NCBI GenBank assembly: GCA_964460075.1
Contig: CAYWPC010000018.1
Coordinates: forward strand, 1 to 47,477
DNA: 47,477 bases
Direction of reading: 5' to 3'
From: JAMBLL01 sp964460075
GTDB lineage: Bacteria > Actinomycetota > Acidimicrobiia > Spongiisociales > UBA5794
Shown: piece after piece, positions 32,106-41,097 of the stretch
How positions within the stretch are numbered: position 1 is the stretch's first letter
Layout of the letters: the number at the start of each line of letters is the position of its first letter
Made by a program: the position numbers and the translations under genes
Notes under the pieces: generated by a model
The model's database searches: none
What the model was told of the DNA's origin: nothing
What the model saw: the letters and a program-made list of their open reading frames with translations, nothing else

Positions 32106-33656
32106 GTGAGCACTGAGCAACGAATCGAAAAACTCCGTGAAGTCCGCGCGAAATCGCTGGTACCAGACAGCCAGCGCGCCGTGGACCGTCAGCATGATGC
32201 GGGGAAGCTGACCGCCAGGGAGCGGATTGAGCTCCTCGTTGACAAGGAGTCCTTCCAGGAGATCGACCCATTCGTCCAGCACCATGCCACAAACTTCGGG
32301 ATCGACAAGAAACGACCGCTCGGCGACGCAGTAGTCACAGGGTGGGGAACGGTCGACGGTCGCAACATCTTCATTTTCGCCGAAGATTTCACCCGGTTCG
32401 GCGGCAGCCTCGGAGAGGTCGTCGCCGACAAGATCTGCAAAGTGATGGACCTAGCGCTCGACACAGGAACACCCATCATCGGGCTCAAGGACTCCGGAGG
32501 TGCACGCATCCAGGAAGGCGTGCTCGGCCTCAACGGATACGGCAGAATCTTCGAGCGCAACGTGCGCGCATCCGGGGTGATACCTCAGATCTCGGTCATA
32601 ATGGGGCCGTGTGCAGGTGGGGCGGTCTACTCGCCGGCTCTCACCGATTTCATCTACCAGGTCGATGGGACGTCACACCTGTTCATCACCGGCCCTGACG
32701 TCATCAAGACGGTCACGGGCGAAGAAGTGTCAATGGATGATCTCGGCGGTGCGCACGCGCACGCCGGTCAGAGCGGTGTCACCCACTTCGTTGCATCCGA
32801 CGACCGAGATGCCATGGAGGCGATCCGATACCTGTTGTCGTTCTTGCCGTCGAACAACATGGAGGTTGCTCCGTTCTTCACACCGCTCGATGCCCCGGAC
32901 CGAATGGATGAGACGCTCACCACGATCGTCCCTGACTCGTCGAACCAGCCATACAACGTGGTCGAGGTCATCGAGAGCCTTGTTGATGACGGCGAGTTTT
33001 ACGAGGTGCACGAGCACTGGGCAGGAAACATCGTCGTTGGACTCGCGCGTCTCGACGGATATACGGTCGGCATCGTCGCTAATCAACCGGCTGTGCTCGC
33101 AGGAACCCTCGACATCGATGCTTCGGTGAAAGCGGCGCGGTTCGTGCGATTCTGCGATGCATTCAATATCCCCCTCGTCACGCTCGTCGACGTCCCAGGG
33201 TTCCTACCAGGGGTCGATCAGGAGCACGACGGCATCATCCGCCACGGCGCCAAACTCCTCTATGCCTTCTCGGAGGCAACGGTACCTCGCATCACGGTCG
33301 TCATGCGCAAGGCCTACGGCGGTGCGTACCTTGTCATGAATTCGCGGGCCGTGCGAGCGGATGTCGTGTTCGCGTGGCCATCTGCTGAGATCGCGGTGAT
33401 GGGTGCACAAGGCGCCGTCAACGTCATCCATCGCAGGGAGCTCGCTGCAGCAGAGGATCCCGACGCGAAGCGAGCCGAACTCGTCGCCGACTACGAAGAC
33501 CGCCTCAACAACCCCTATATCGCGGCTCAGTACGGCCTTGTTGACGACGTGATAGAACCACGCGAGACACGACCGAAGCTGATTCGAGCCATGGAGATGC
33601 TGCGGAACAAACGCGAGAGCCTGCCCCCCAAGAAGCACGGAAACATCCCGCTCTAA
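32106..33656 (+). CDS. pccB: Propionyl/acetyl-CoA carboxylase, carboxyltransferase (beta) subunit
   Basis: A 516-residue carboxyltransferase of the PccB/AccD5 type. It transfers carboxyl from biotin to an acyl-CoA. Visible are SGGARIQEGV, the oxyanion-hole GGAVYSPALTDF, and VMRKAYGGAYLVMNSR in the second half. GTG at 32106 has GGGAGG 4 nt upstream. With the biotin carboxylase 2.6 kb downstream and the mutase at 39443, propionyl-CoA is the likely main substrate, giving methylmalonyl-CoA. The sequence alone cannot exclude acetyl-CoA. Confidence 0.92.
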   Translation: MSTEQRIEKLREVRAKSLVPDSQRAVDRQHDAGKLTARERIELLVDKESFQEIDPFVQHHATNFGIDKKRPLGDAVVTGWGTVDGRNIFIFAEDFTRFGGSLGEVVADKICKVMDLALDTGTPIIGLKDSGGARIQEGVLGLNGYGRIFERNVRASGVIPQISVIMGPCAGGAVYSPALTDFIYQVDGTSHLFITGPDVIKTVTGEEVSMDDLGGAHAHAGQSGVTHFVASDDRDAMEAIRYLLSFLPSNNMEVAPFFTPLDAPDRMDETLTTIVPDSSNQPYNVVEVIESLVDDGEFYEVHEHWAGNIVVGLARLDGYTVGIVANQPAVLAGTLDIDASVKAARFVRFCDAFNIPLVTLVDVPGFLPGVDQEHDGIIRHGAKLLYAFSEATVPRITVVMRKAYGGAYLVMNSRAVRADVVFAWPSAEIAVMGAQGAVNVIHRRELAAAEDPDAKRAELVADYEDRLNNPYIAAQYGLVDDVIEPRETRPKLIRAMEMLRNKRESLPPKKHGNIPL

Positions 33657-33684
33657 GAACTCGGTTCTATCAGGTCGGTGCCTC

Positions 33685-33690
33685 TACTGT
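33685..33690 (+). promoter_or_regulatory. Putative -10 box (TACTGT) for the Kelch gene, leaderless
   Basis: TACTGT ends 7 nt before the GTG at 33698. No Shine-Dalgarno is present. Confidence 0.42.
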
Positions 33691-33697
33691 TCGTAAC

Positions 33698-36085
33698 GTG
33701 AGCGATCAAAGGACGAACCTCAACCGCGGCGGAATTGCGGGGCTCCTCACTGTCGGGCTCGTCTTTCTTGTGCTCTTCATCGCGACCAGGGGTCCGTCTT
33801 CGGACGAGCCGGCTGTGACTACATCCTTCGCCTTCGCGACAGCTACCACGGTGACCGTTCCGGCCTCAACCTCGACGTCGATGCCGCTCGGCGAGACAAC
33901 GACGACATCACGCGACGCCATAGAAACCATGTTGAGAGCCTTGGAAGCACCCGGGTGGCGCTCCTTCGGCGGCGGAAACCTCGGTGCGCGGACGGGCTTC
34001 AGCACCGTCTGGACGGGCGACCGGTTCGTCGTATGGGGAGGAGTCGACTTCCTGGGCAACGAGGTACAGACACAGGGTGCAGAGTATCGATCGGACGGCT
34101 GGCAAGAGATGGCGCCGAGTCCGATCGTCGCCGACAATGATCCTGTGATTGTGTGGACGGGCAGGGAGCTCTTCGCCTACTCGGGCGCGACCGCCGCATG
34201 GAATCCGGTGTCCAACACCTGGCGCACGCTCGCCTACCCACCGACGGGCTCGGCGGCGTTCGGCCAACCACTCGCAGGCGTGTGGGCCGACAACGAGATC
34301 ATCCTCGTCGGGTACAAACACCCGCCGGCGTTCGAGGACAACCTGTTCGTCGTCTCGTACGGGCCAGACCTCGGGTGCTGCGAGGTCCTGCCGGAGCCAC
34401 CGTTCAGCCTCTCGTACGCCGACGCCCTCTGGACCGGGGACGAGATGCTGCTCATCGGTGCGTCCACAGACGCCGAAGGCAAGCCCATGACCGATGACGG
34501 TCTCGGACGATTCGCTGGTCTCGACCCGAACACTGGCACGTGGACCGAGTACGACCCGCCGCCGTTACCGCAGGCCGACCGCATCTCAGCAGCCTGGACG
34601 GGCGCCTCCGTCGTTGCATGGGATGCGCGGCTCAACTCAGCCGAGTGGACGAAGGAGCGCGGCTGGCGGACGTTGCCCGATGTGCCGCTCCCACGATCGG
34701 ACTGCCGCCCACAGTCGACCGCCATCAGTCATAGTGAAGTGGCCGCGTCGCCTCTCAACGACGTCGTAGCCGTCCTATGCGGTGAGGTCGCTATCTGGGA
34801 TACCGAAGCCGACCGGTGGTTCTCCATCGTCGGCCCACAAGCCGTGATCGGAGACCCACCCGCTGCCTGCGGCGTCGAAGGATCATTGTCCTCGAATCTC
34901 TTCTACCTGTGGTGCTCCGGCAGCACGAGCACGAGCGGTCAATTCTTCTGGCGGATCAATCCTTCCGAGGTCGAGGCCTCGCGGTACTCGGAGCCGGCGA
35001 GGAAATCACAGTGGGAGCTCCTCCCGAACCCTGCGGCCACGTCGCTCGAATCGACATCGATGGTCTGGACCGGCACCGAACTCACCTACTTCGGCGGCCG
35101 CGGTGAAATAGAGGAGTCGTTCGGCGGCTGGGGGTACGACCCGGAGCGGAATGTGTTGCACCGCATACCACCCGCGCCGTATCCAGGGCGGTTTGGACAG
35201 ACGGCCGTGTGGACCGGTGACGAGATGCTCGTGTGGCGTGGTGTTACAACGGCCTGGAACCCCGTCACGCTCGAATGGAGAACCACGGAACCATCTCCCT
35301 CGCTGACGGTTCTACCGTTCACGATTTGGTCGGGAGAAGAGGCGATCTTCTACGGATCGCGCACGATGCGGCCGTCGAATGTGGGCGCAGCCTACAGACC
35401 CGATACCGACACCTGGCGCTCAATCGCGACCGCACCTGTCGCGGTGGCGGTCGGTGTTCAGGTCATGGCATGGTCGGGTAAAGAGATCTACGCCTTCGGC
35501 AACTACGCGGATTTCTCCGAATCCCAGTCGGGCGCCGCATACAACCCGATATCAGATACATGGCGCCTGCTGCCGCCGATTCCCGCCGAGTTCGCGCTGT
35601 CGGGATCGGTCGGAGACTTCGTCGACGGCGAATTCATCGTCGTCGGCGAGAACTGGAATCCGCTCCTGACCGATGGCGCCCCTCTGATCGCCGGGCTTGC
35701 CTACTCACCGGAGCGCGACACGTGGCGGACCATCGCGACGCTAAAAACACTCGACAACTTGCCGCAGCATGTTGGGTATCCAAGGTTCTTCGATACGTCC
35801 ATGGCAGCCGTCAAGCATGGAAATAAACTCGCTGTGTTCCTACCGGTCGGATATTCCAGAGAGACAGCATCGATCGCTTTCTACAGCCCGGCGACAGACA
35901 CGTGGCGCTACGTCGATGGCGCACCGGCGGATGCGACGGACCCAGAACTGACATCAGGCGCGAACGACTCAGACCTGATGGACCCAAACCTGATATTGGG
36001 TGCGATAGGCCCAGAACTGATATCAGGCGACACCTTCGTGGCCTACCTGAGCGGCGACGGTACCGTCCTCCTCCACGACGGCTGA
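33698..36085 (+). CDS. Membrane-anchored Kelch-repeat beta-propeller protein
   Basis: A 795-residue protein. An N-terminal hydrophobic helix (about 12-30) and a Thr/Ser-rich linker (about 38-75) place the rest outside the membrane. The body has about eleven blade repeats of the kind ...NTWR..., ...DTWRSIATAP, ...DTWRLLPP with WTG.E preceding them; that would make two six-bladed Kelch propellers. No catalytic residues were recognised, so a binding role is more likely. The C-terminus contains three PELxSG-like repeats. It sits between the two carboxylase genes on the same strand but with its own putative promoter. Function unknown. Confidence 0.85.
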   Translation: MSDQRTNLNRGGIAGLLTVGLVFLVLFIATRGPSSDEPAVTTSFAFATATTVTVPASTSTSMPLGETTTTSRDAIETMLRALEAPGWRSFGGGNLGARTGFSTVWTGDRFVVWGGVDFLGNEVQTQGAEYRSDGWQEMAPSPIVADNDPVIVWTGRELFAYSGATAAWNPVSNTWRTLAYPPTGSAAFGQPLAGVWADNEIILVGYKHPPAFEDNLFVVSYGPDLGCCEVLPEPPFSLSYADALWTGDEMLLIGASTDAEGKPMTDDGLGRFAGLDPNTGTWTEYDPPPLPQADRISAAWTGASVVAWDARLNSAEWTKERGWRTLPDVPLPRSDCRPQSTAISHSEVAASPLNDVVAVLCGEVAIWDTEADRWFSIVGPQAVIGDPPAACGVEGSLSSNLFYLWCSGSTSTSGQFFWRINPSEVEASRYSEPARKSQWELLPNPAATSLESTSMVWTGTELTYFGGRGEIEESFGGWGYDPERNVLHRIPPAPYPGRFGQTAVWTGDEMLVWRGVTTAWNPVTLEWRTTEPSPSLTVLPFTIWSGEEAIFYGSRTMRPSNVGAAYRPDTDTWRSIATAPVAVAVGVQVMAWSGKEIYAFGNYADFSESQSGAAYNPISDTWRLLPPIPAEFALSGSVGDFVDGEFIVVGENWNPLLTDGAPLIAGLAYSPERDTWRTIATLKTLDNLPQHVGYPRFFDTSMAAVKHGNKLAVFLPVGYSRETASIAFYSPATDTWRYVDGAPADATDPELTSGANDSDLMDPNLILGAIGPELISGDTFVAYLSGDGTVLLHDG
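35941..36029 (+). repeat. Degenerate 20-bp repeats in the Kelch gene 3' end
   Basis: Three copies at 35941-35960, 35983-36002 and 36010-36029, encoding PELTSG, PNLILG and PELISG in one frame. Copies 1 and 3 differ at one base; copy 2 matches copy 3 at 15 of 20. Confidence 0.8.
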
Positions 36086-36236
36086 CCACCGATTCTGCAT
36101 ACCCAGGGTTCTGCTGCACTTGTACGTGCAATGTGGCCCATAGAACGACCCGGACCGCGTCTCGTAACGTCGGTCAGGCACCCAGGGTCGTATCCCCCGA
36201 AGGTGGTTCGTTTCCGACCATGACGCCGCTCCCTCC

Positions 36237-36242
36237 TAGGAT
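36237..36242 (+). promoter_or_regulatory. Putative -10 box (TAGGAT) for the biotin carboxylase gene, leaderless
   Basis: TAGGAT ends 6 nt before GTG 36249. The 163-bp upstream gap also contains the short repeat ACCCAGGGT twice (near 36100 and 36181), of unknown significance. Confidence 0.47.
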
Positions 36243-36248
36243 GCACAC

Positions 36249-37994
36249 GTGGAATCAATTCTCATCGCAAACAGAGGCGAGATCGCCGTTCGGATCATCA
36301 GGGCTGCAAGGGACCTCGACTTGCGAGCCATAGCAATCTACTCCGAGCTCGACCGCGACGCTGTGCACACAGCGTTGGCGGACGAGGCCTGGAACGTCGG
36401 ACCCGCACCGGCCGCCGAGTCGTACCTCAACGTCGAGCGCATCCTCGAGATCGCCCGAGAATCAGGTGCGGATGCCATCCACCCCGGCTATGGCTTCCTC
36501 GCGGAGAGCGCCGATTTCGCGACTGCCGTCCTCGACGCCGGCCTCATCTGGATCGGCCCGCCGCCGGAAGCGATCTCGATGATGGGCGACAAAATCGAAT
36601 CCCGCATCGCGGCAGAGAAAGCGAAGGTTCCCGGCGTACCAGGAACCCTCGAACCACTGACCACTCCAGGCGAGGTAGAAGAGTTCGCAGATAAGCACGG
36701 CTTCCCCATAGCCATCAAGGCCGCAGCCGGTGGCGGTGGGCGTGGACTGAAGGTCTTGCGATCACTCGACGGTCTGAGCGACGCATTCGAGTCGGCGGGA
36801 CGGGAGGCAGAGGCCTGGTTCGGAAATCCCGCCGTGTACGTGGAACGATACCTAGAGAATGCCAGGCACATCGAAGCCCAAGTACTGTTCGACAATCACG
36901 GAAACGGTGTGTTCCTCGGTGAGCGCGACTGCTCTATGCAACGTCGACATCAGAAGCTCCTCGAGGAGAGCCCCGCACCTAACTTCACGGTCAAGCATCG
37001 CGCAAAACTGGGAAAGCTCGCTCTCGCACTCGGCCACGCGGCGGGCTACCGGTCAGCGGGCACGGTCGAGTTCCTCTTCGCAGACGACCAGTTCTTCTTT
37101 CTCGAGATGAACACGCGAATCCAAGTCGAACACACCGTCACCGAGGAAGTGTTCGGGATCGACCTGGTCACCGAACAGATCAAGATCGCCATGGGTGAGC
37201 CGCTCTCCACAACGACCACCCCTGAGCCGACAGGTCACGCGATGGAGTTCCGTATCAACGCCGAGGACCCATCACGCGGATTCATTCCCAACCCCGGAAC
37301 TCTCGTGAACTATCGCCAGCCAAGTGGACCAGGCGTACGAGTCGATTCAGGCGTCGTTGCCGGCTCGACTATCAGTCAGTACTACGACAATATGATCGCG
37401 AAGCTCATCGTCACAGGCCGCGACAGAGACACTGTCGTTGCCAGGGCGCGGCGTGCCCTGCGTGAGTATGAAATCAGCGGCGTGGATACGACGATCCCTG
37501 CACACTTGATGATTCTTGACGATGAGCACTTTCTCGCAGGCAACGTGAGCACCCGCCTCGTGGAAGATTCGATGGACTTCTCGACGCTTGAGAGATCGAG
37601 TGCACCGAAACTTCCAGAGGATGAGGAGTTGTCCGAGCGCGCCATGACCGTCGAAGTGGGAGGGCGACGGTTCACGGTCAAGTACTGGGCGAAGGTGATG
37701 ACGGCTCCCGGCTCAGGAAAGCGCATCGCTCCGCGACGCAAGGCACCAAAGCTCTCTAGGCAGGCGACCGGTGCAGGTGGTGAAGGCGCACTGACGTCTC
37801 CCATGCAGGGAACAATCGTCAAGATCCACAAGAAGGCCGGAGAGTCCGTCGAGGCGGGGGAACCAGTCTGCATTCTGGAAGCCATGAAAATGGAGAACGA
37901 GATCAAGGCACCCATCGGTGGCGAAATCGTCGATCTCAAGGTTCAGGTCGGAGACACCGTGTCGTCGGGCACGATACTGATGGTGATCAAGTAG
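36249..37994 (+). CDS. pccA: Acyl-CoA carboxylase alpha subunit (biotin carboxylase + BCCP)
   Basis: A 581-residue fusion. The biotin carboxylase part (about 1-445) begins with ILIANRGEIAVRIIRAARDL, has the ATP-grasp glycine loop AAGGGGRGLKV, the ERDCSMQRRHQK segment, and EMNTRIQVEHTVTE with catalytic residues. A linker follows, then the biotin carboxyl carrier domain ending the protein with EAMKMEN, whose lysine is biotinylated by BirA. The start is GTG with TAGGAT 6 nt upstream. It is the partner of the carboxyltransferase at 32106 and probably makes methylmalonyl-CoA. Confidence 0.94.
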   Translation: MESILIANRGEIAVRIIRAARDLDLRAIAIYSELDRDAVHTALADEAWNVGPAPAAESYLNVERILEIARESGADAIHPGYGFLAESADFATAVLDAGLIWIGPPPEAISMMGDKIESRIAAEKAKVPGVPGTLEPLTTPGEVEEFADKHGFPIAIKAAAGGGGRGLKVLRSLDGLSDAFESAGREAEAWFGNPAVYVERYLENARHIEAQVLFDNHGNGVFLGERDCSMQRRHQKLLEESPAPNFTVKHRAKLGKLALALGHAAGYRSAGTVEFLFADDQFFFLEMNTRIQVEHTVTEEVFGIDLVTEQIKIAMGEPLSTTTTPEPTGHAMEFRINAEDPSRGFIPNPGTLVNYRQPSGPGVRVDSGVVAGSTISQYYDNMIAKLIVTGRDRDTVVARARRALREYEISGVDTTIPAHLMILDDEHFLAGNVSTRLVEDSMDFSTLERSSAPKLPEDEELSERAMTVEVGGRRFTVKYWAKVMTAPGSGKRIAPRRKAPKLSRQATGAGGEGALTSPMQGTIVKIHKKAGESVEAGEPVCILEAMKMENEIKAPIGGEIVDLKVQVGDTVSSGTILMVIK

Positions 37995-38059
37995 CTAGAC
38001 CCGGATCTCCTGTGTTGCACGATGCGCATAGGGCCAACTCGTAGCCAGCGAGCCAGAGG

Positions 38060-39427
38060 TCATTCCGCTGCTTCTGCGATGCTCTCGGAGAGACTTGGGT
38101 GCACCATGATCGTCTCTACGAGCGCTTCGACCCGTAGCCTGGCGTGGGTAGCGAGGACGATCGGTGCAATGAGTTCGGACGCATGATGGCCGACGACGGT
38201 GCCTCCAAGCACTACCCGCGTTGCGGGATCGGACACGACCTTCACGAAGCCGCTCGTGTCACCCTGGATCAATGCCCTCGGATTTGAGGCAAGCGGAACT
38301 TTGGTGATGCGCACCTTCCGCCCCTCGGCGGCTGCATCGACCTCTTCGAGTCCGACGGACGCGATCTCAGGCTCGGTGAAAATCGCCTGAGCTACCTTGC
38401 GGTATTCCAGCGGACGGACCTCAAGCCCCATAACGTGGCGAGCAATCTTGCGACCCTGCATCGTGGCTACAGACGACAACGGCAATCGACCGGTGACGTC
38501 ACCTGCAGCATAAATGTGCTCGACATTCGTGCGCTGGAAGTCGTCTATCGGCACGTATCCGCCTTCCATCTCGACCCCTGCTGCTTCGAGTCCAAGATTC
38601 TCGGTATTCGGCGTCGAACCAACTGCAAGCAGCACGTGGGTACCGATGACAGTCCGCCCGTCCTCCGTTCGCACAGCGACCGTGTCCCCATCCCTTTCGA
38701 TCGAGGCCGCACGTGAGCCCTTCAGCATCTCGACACCCCGCGACAGGAAGTCCTCTTCAAGTACTGCAGCGACCTCTGCATCTCGATACGGCAAAACGTG
38801 GTGACGAGACACAAGCAAGGTTACGTGCGATCCAAGAGACGAAAAGATGTGCACCATCTCGACGCCAGTCACTCCTGAACCGATGATGATGAGCCGCTCT
38901 GGCAACTCGTCAAGGTGGTAGGCGTGACGAGTCGTGAGAATGCGTTCACCATCGATTGGCGCCCACTCGGGAACACGCGGTCGTGAGCCTGTTGAGACGA
39001 CGGCGTAGTCAAAGCCGATCTCGACGTCGTCACCGTCTCCTGACACAACCGCTGTGTTGGGGCCGGAGAATCGCCCTCTGCCTCGAATGATCTCGACACC
39101 CTGTGACTCGAGCATCAGGGTGAACCCTTCAGCGAGAGAATCGGCGATGCTTGTGACGTGCCCTGAAACCTTTCGCATGTCGAGTTCCACATGCCCAGCT
39201 TCGGAAACACCGAGCGTCGCCGCACTGCGAATCGCCCGTATGCGCATGGAACTCGCAACCATCGCCTTCGAAGGGATGCAGTCCCACAGATGCGCGGCAC
39301 CACCGACAATCTGATCCTCAACGAGCGTTACGGAGCCTCCAAGCGTCGCGGCGGATGTAGCAGCGGCGTGGCCTCCAGGGCCTCCCCCGATGATGAGCAA
39401 CCTGGTTGGAATGTCGTCGTTGTACAC
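38060..39427 (-). CDS. lpdA: LpdA-type NAD(P)H flavoprotein (quinone reductase-like)
   Basis: A 455-residue pyridine-nucleotide disulfide oxidoreductase. FAD binds at GGGPGG (14-19) and at IYAAGDVTGRLPL; NAD(P) binds at IIGSGVTGVEMVHIF. True lipoamide dehydrogenases have CxxxxC in GGTCLNVGCIPSK. Here the motif is GGAAHLWDCIPSK: Cys50 remains but the first cysteine is Ala45, as I recall for mycobacterial LpdA (Rv3303c), which reduces quinones and not lipoamide. The GTG start at 39427 has GAGGAGG 6 nt upstream. It converges on pccA and follows the mutase gene by 15 bp. Confidence 0.88.
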   Translation of the reverse strand: MYNDDIPTRLLIIGGGPGGHAAATSAATLGGSVTLVEDQIVGGAAHLWDCIPSKAMVASSMRIRAIRSAATLGVSEAGHVELDMRKVSGHVTSIADSLAEGFTLMLESQGVEIIRGRGRFSGPNTAVVSGDGDDVEIGFDYAVVSTGSRPRVPEWAPIDGERILTTRHAYHLDELPERLIIIGSGVTGVEMVHIFSSLGSHVTLLVSRHHVLPYRDAEVAAVLEEDFLSRGVEMLKGSRAASIERDGDTVAVRTEDGRTVIGTHVLLAVGSTPNTENLGLEAAGVEMEGGYVPIDDFQRTNVEHIYAAGDVTGRLPLSSVATMQGRKIARHVMGLEVRPLEYRKVAQAIFTEPEIASVGLEEVDAAAEGRKVRITKVPLASNPRALIQGDTSGFVKVVSDPATRVVLGGTVVGHHASELIAPIVLATHARLRVEALVETIMVHPSLSESIAEAAE

Positions 39428-39442
39428 GGATCGCCTCCTCGC

Positions 39443-40996
39443 TCAAAACGAAGGACGGTACCTGTCGAACACCGGCAGCAGGGCCTTCGTGACCTCACCG
39501 ATGGTAGCTCCGAGGCCGAGTGCCCTCTTCATCGGGTACATCAGATTTTCGGTGCCTCTGGCAGCCACCGTGATCGCTGCGAGCGACGATTCGACTTCGA
39601 CTCCATCTCGCTGTGCTTTCCGTTGAGCAAGTGACCGCACTTGCTCTTTCTCGAGAAGCGGATCGATGTGGAGCACCTCCGCCTCGGACTCAGGTTCGGC
39701 GACGAAACGGTTCACTCCGACGACGACCGTCGAGGCGTCATCGACAGCCCGTGCGTGGGCGTAGGCCGCTTCCTCGATCTCTCTCTGCTGAAATCCCGCT
39801 TCGATCGCCTGGATCGCTCCACCGAAGTCATCAATCTTTGCAAGCAATTCGACGGCATCGGCCTCGATGCTATCGGTGAGGGACTCAACGAAGTAGCTGC
39901 CGGCGAGCGGATCCACGATGTCTGCAACACCCGACTCGTAGCCGAGAATCTGCTGGGTACGAAGAGCAATCATCGCTGATTCCCTCGTGGGGAGACCCAG
40001 CGCCTCGTCATAGGAGTTCGTGTGCAACGACTGCGTTCCGCCCAACACGGCCGCAAGCGCCTGATACGAGGTGCGAACGACGTTATTGATCGGCTGCTGC
40101 GCCGTGAGTGTCGAACCTGCTGTCTGTGTGTGAAAGCGCATACGCCACGCATCGGGTGATGTCGCTCCGACGCGGTCGCGCATCAGCCTTGCCCACAGCC
40201 TTCGAGCTGCCCTGAACTTCGCGGCTTCCTCGAACAGGTTGTTGTGGGAATTCCAGAAAAACGATAGCCGTGGGGCAAAGGTGTTCACTTCGAGTCCGGC
40301 CTCACTCGCAGCCTTCACATACGCGAGTCCGTTGGCGATCGTGAACGCTATCTCCTGGGCTGCCGTCGAACCGGCCTCCCTGATGTGATAACCCGAGATC
40401 GAGATCGTGTTCCAATTCTCGAGTTCGGCGTCACAGTAAGAGAAGATGTCGGTGATGATCCTCATCGAGGACTCGACCGGGTAGATGTAGGTCCCCCGCG
40501 CTATGTACTCCTTGAGGATGTCGTTTTGGATTGTTCCACGCAGTGACGCCGGGTCGACTCCCTGCTCCTCTGCCACGATCTGATACAACAACAGCAGGAC
40601 AGAAGCCGTGGCGTTGATCGTCATCGACGTCGAGACGGAGCCGAGGGGAATCTGATCGAACAACACCCGCATGTCCTCGATCGAATCGATAGCCACCCCG
40701 ACCTTGCCAACTTCACCGGCAGCCAGGGGGTCATCCGAATCGAAGCCCATTTGCGTCGGTAGGTCGAACGCAACAGAGAGCCCGGTTTGACCTGCGTCAA
40801 GCAGTGCTCGGAACCTGCGATTCGTCGATTCAGCGTTTCCGAACCCAGCGTACTGACGCATCGTCCACAGCCGGCCCGTGTACATGGAGGCATATGGACC
40901 GCGGGTGAACGGGTAAGACCCCGGTTCGCCAAGCTGGGTATCAGGGTCCCAACCCTCAAGGGCATCCGAGCCGTAGACACCGCTCTCTTCGGTCAT
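39443..40996 (-). CDS. Methylmalonyl-CoA mutase, catalytic subunit without B12 domain
   Basis: A 517-residue acyl-CoA mutase substrate-binding subunit. Start region: YPFTRGPYASMYTGRLWTMRQYAGFG. Tyr49 (RQYAGF) and Ala76 (SVAFDLPT) match methylmalonyl-CoA mutase; 2-hydroxyisobutyryl-CoA mutases have Ile and Asp at these places. The C-terminal cobalamin-binding domain (DxHxxG) is missing, so a separate small subunit is needed and is not in this window. It would convert methylmalonyl-CoA from the carboxylase to succinyl-CoA. The ATG at 40996 lies 101 bp from the divergent PBP gene. Confidence 0.9.
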   Translation of the reverse strand: MTEESGVYGSDALEGWDPDTQLGEPGSYPFTRGPYASMYTGRLWTMRQYAGFGNAESTNRRFRALLDAGQTGLSVAFDLPTQMGFDSDDPLAAGEVGKVGVAIDSIEDMRVLFDQIPLGSVSTSMTINATASVLLLLYQIVAEEQGVDPASLRGTIQNDILKEYIARGTYIYPVESSMRIITDIFSYCDAELENWNTISISGYHIREAGSTAAQEIAFTIANGLAYVKAASEAGLEVNTFAPRLSFFWNSHNNLFEEAAKFRAARRLWARLMRDRVGATSPDAWRMRFHTQTAGSTLTAQQPINNVVRTSYQALAAVLGGTQSLHTNSYDEALGLPTRESAMIALRTQQILGYESGVADIVDPLAGSYFVESLTDSIEADAVELLAKIDDFGGAIQAIEAGFQQREIEEAAYAHARAVDDASTVVVGVNRFVAEPESEAEVLHIDPLLEKEQVRSLAQRKAQRDGVEVESSLAAITVAARGTENLMYPMKRALGLGATIGEVTKALLPVFDRYRPSF

Positions 40997-41097
40997 TCTG
41001 TGAAGTCCATCAGCTATCTGGAGTCCGTTCCTAAGCTCAATTTCGCTGCCGATAGTACAGCCGTGCCCGTCCGACGGGCCGGCGCCAATGGGATACG

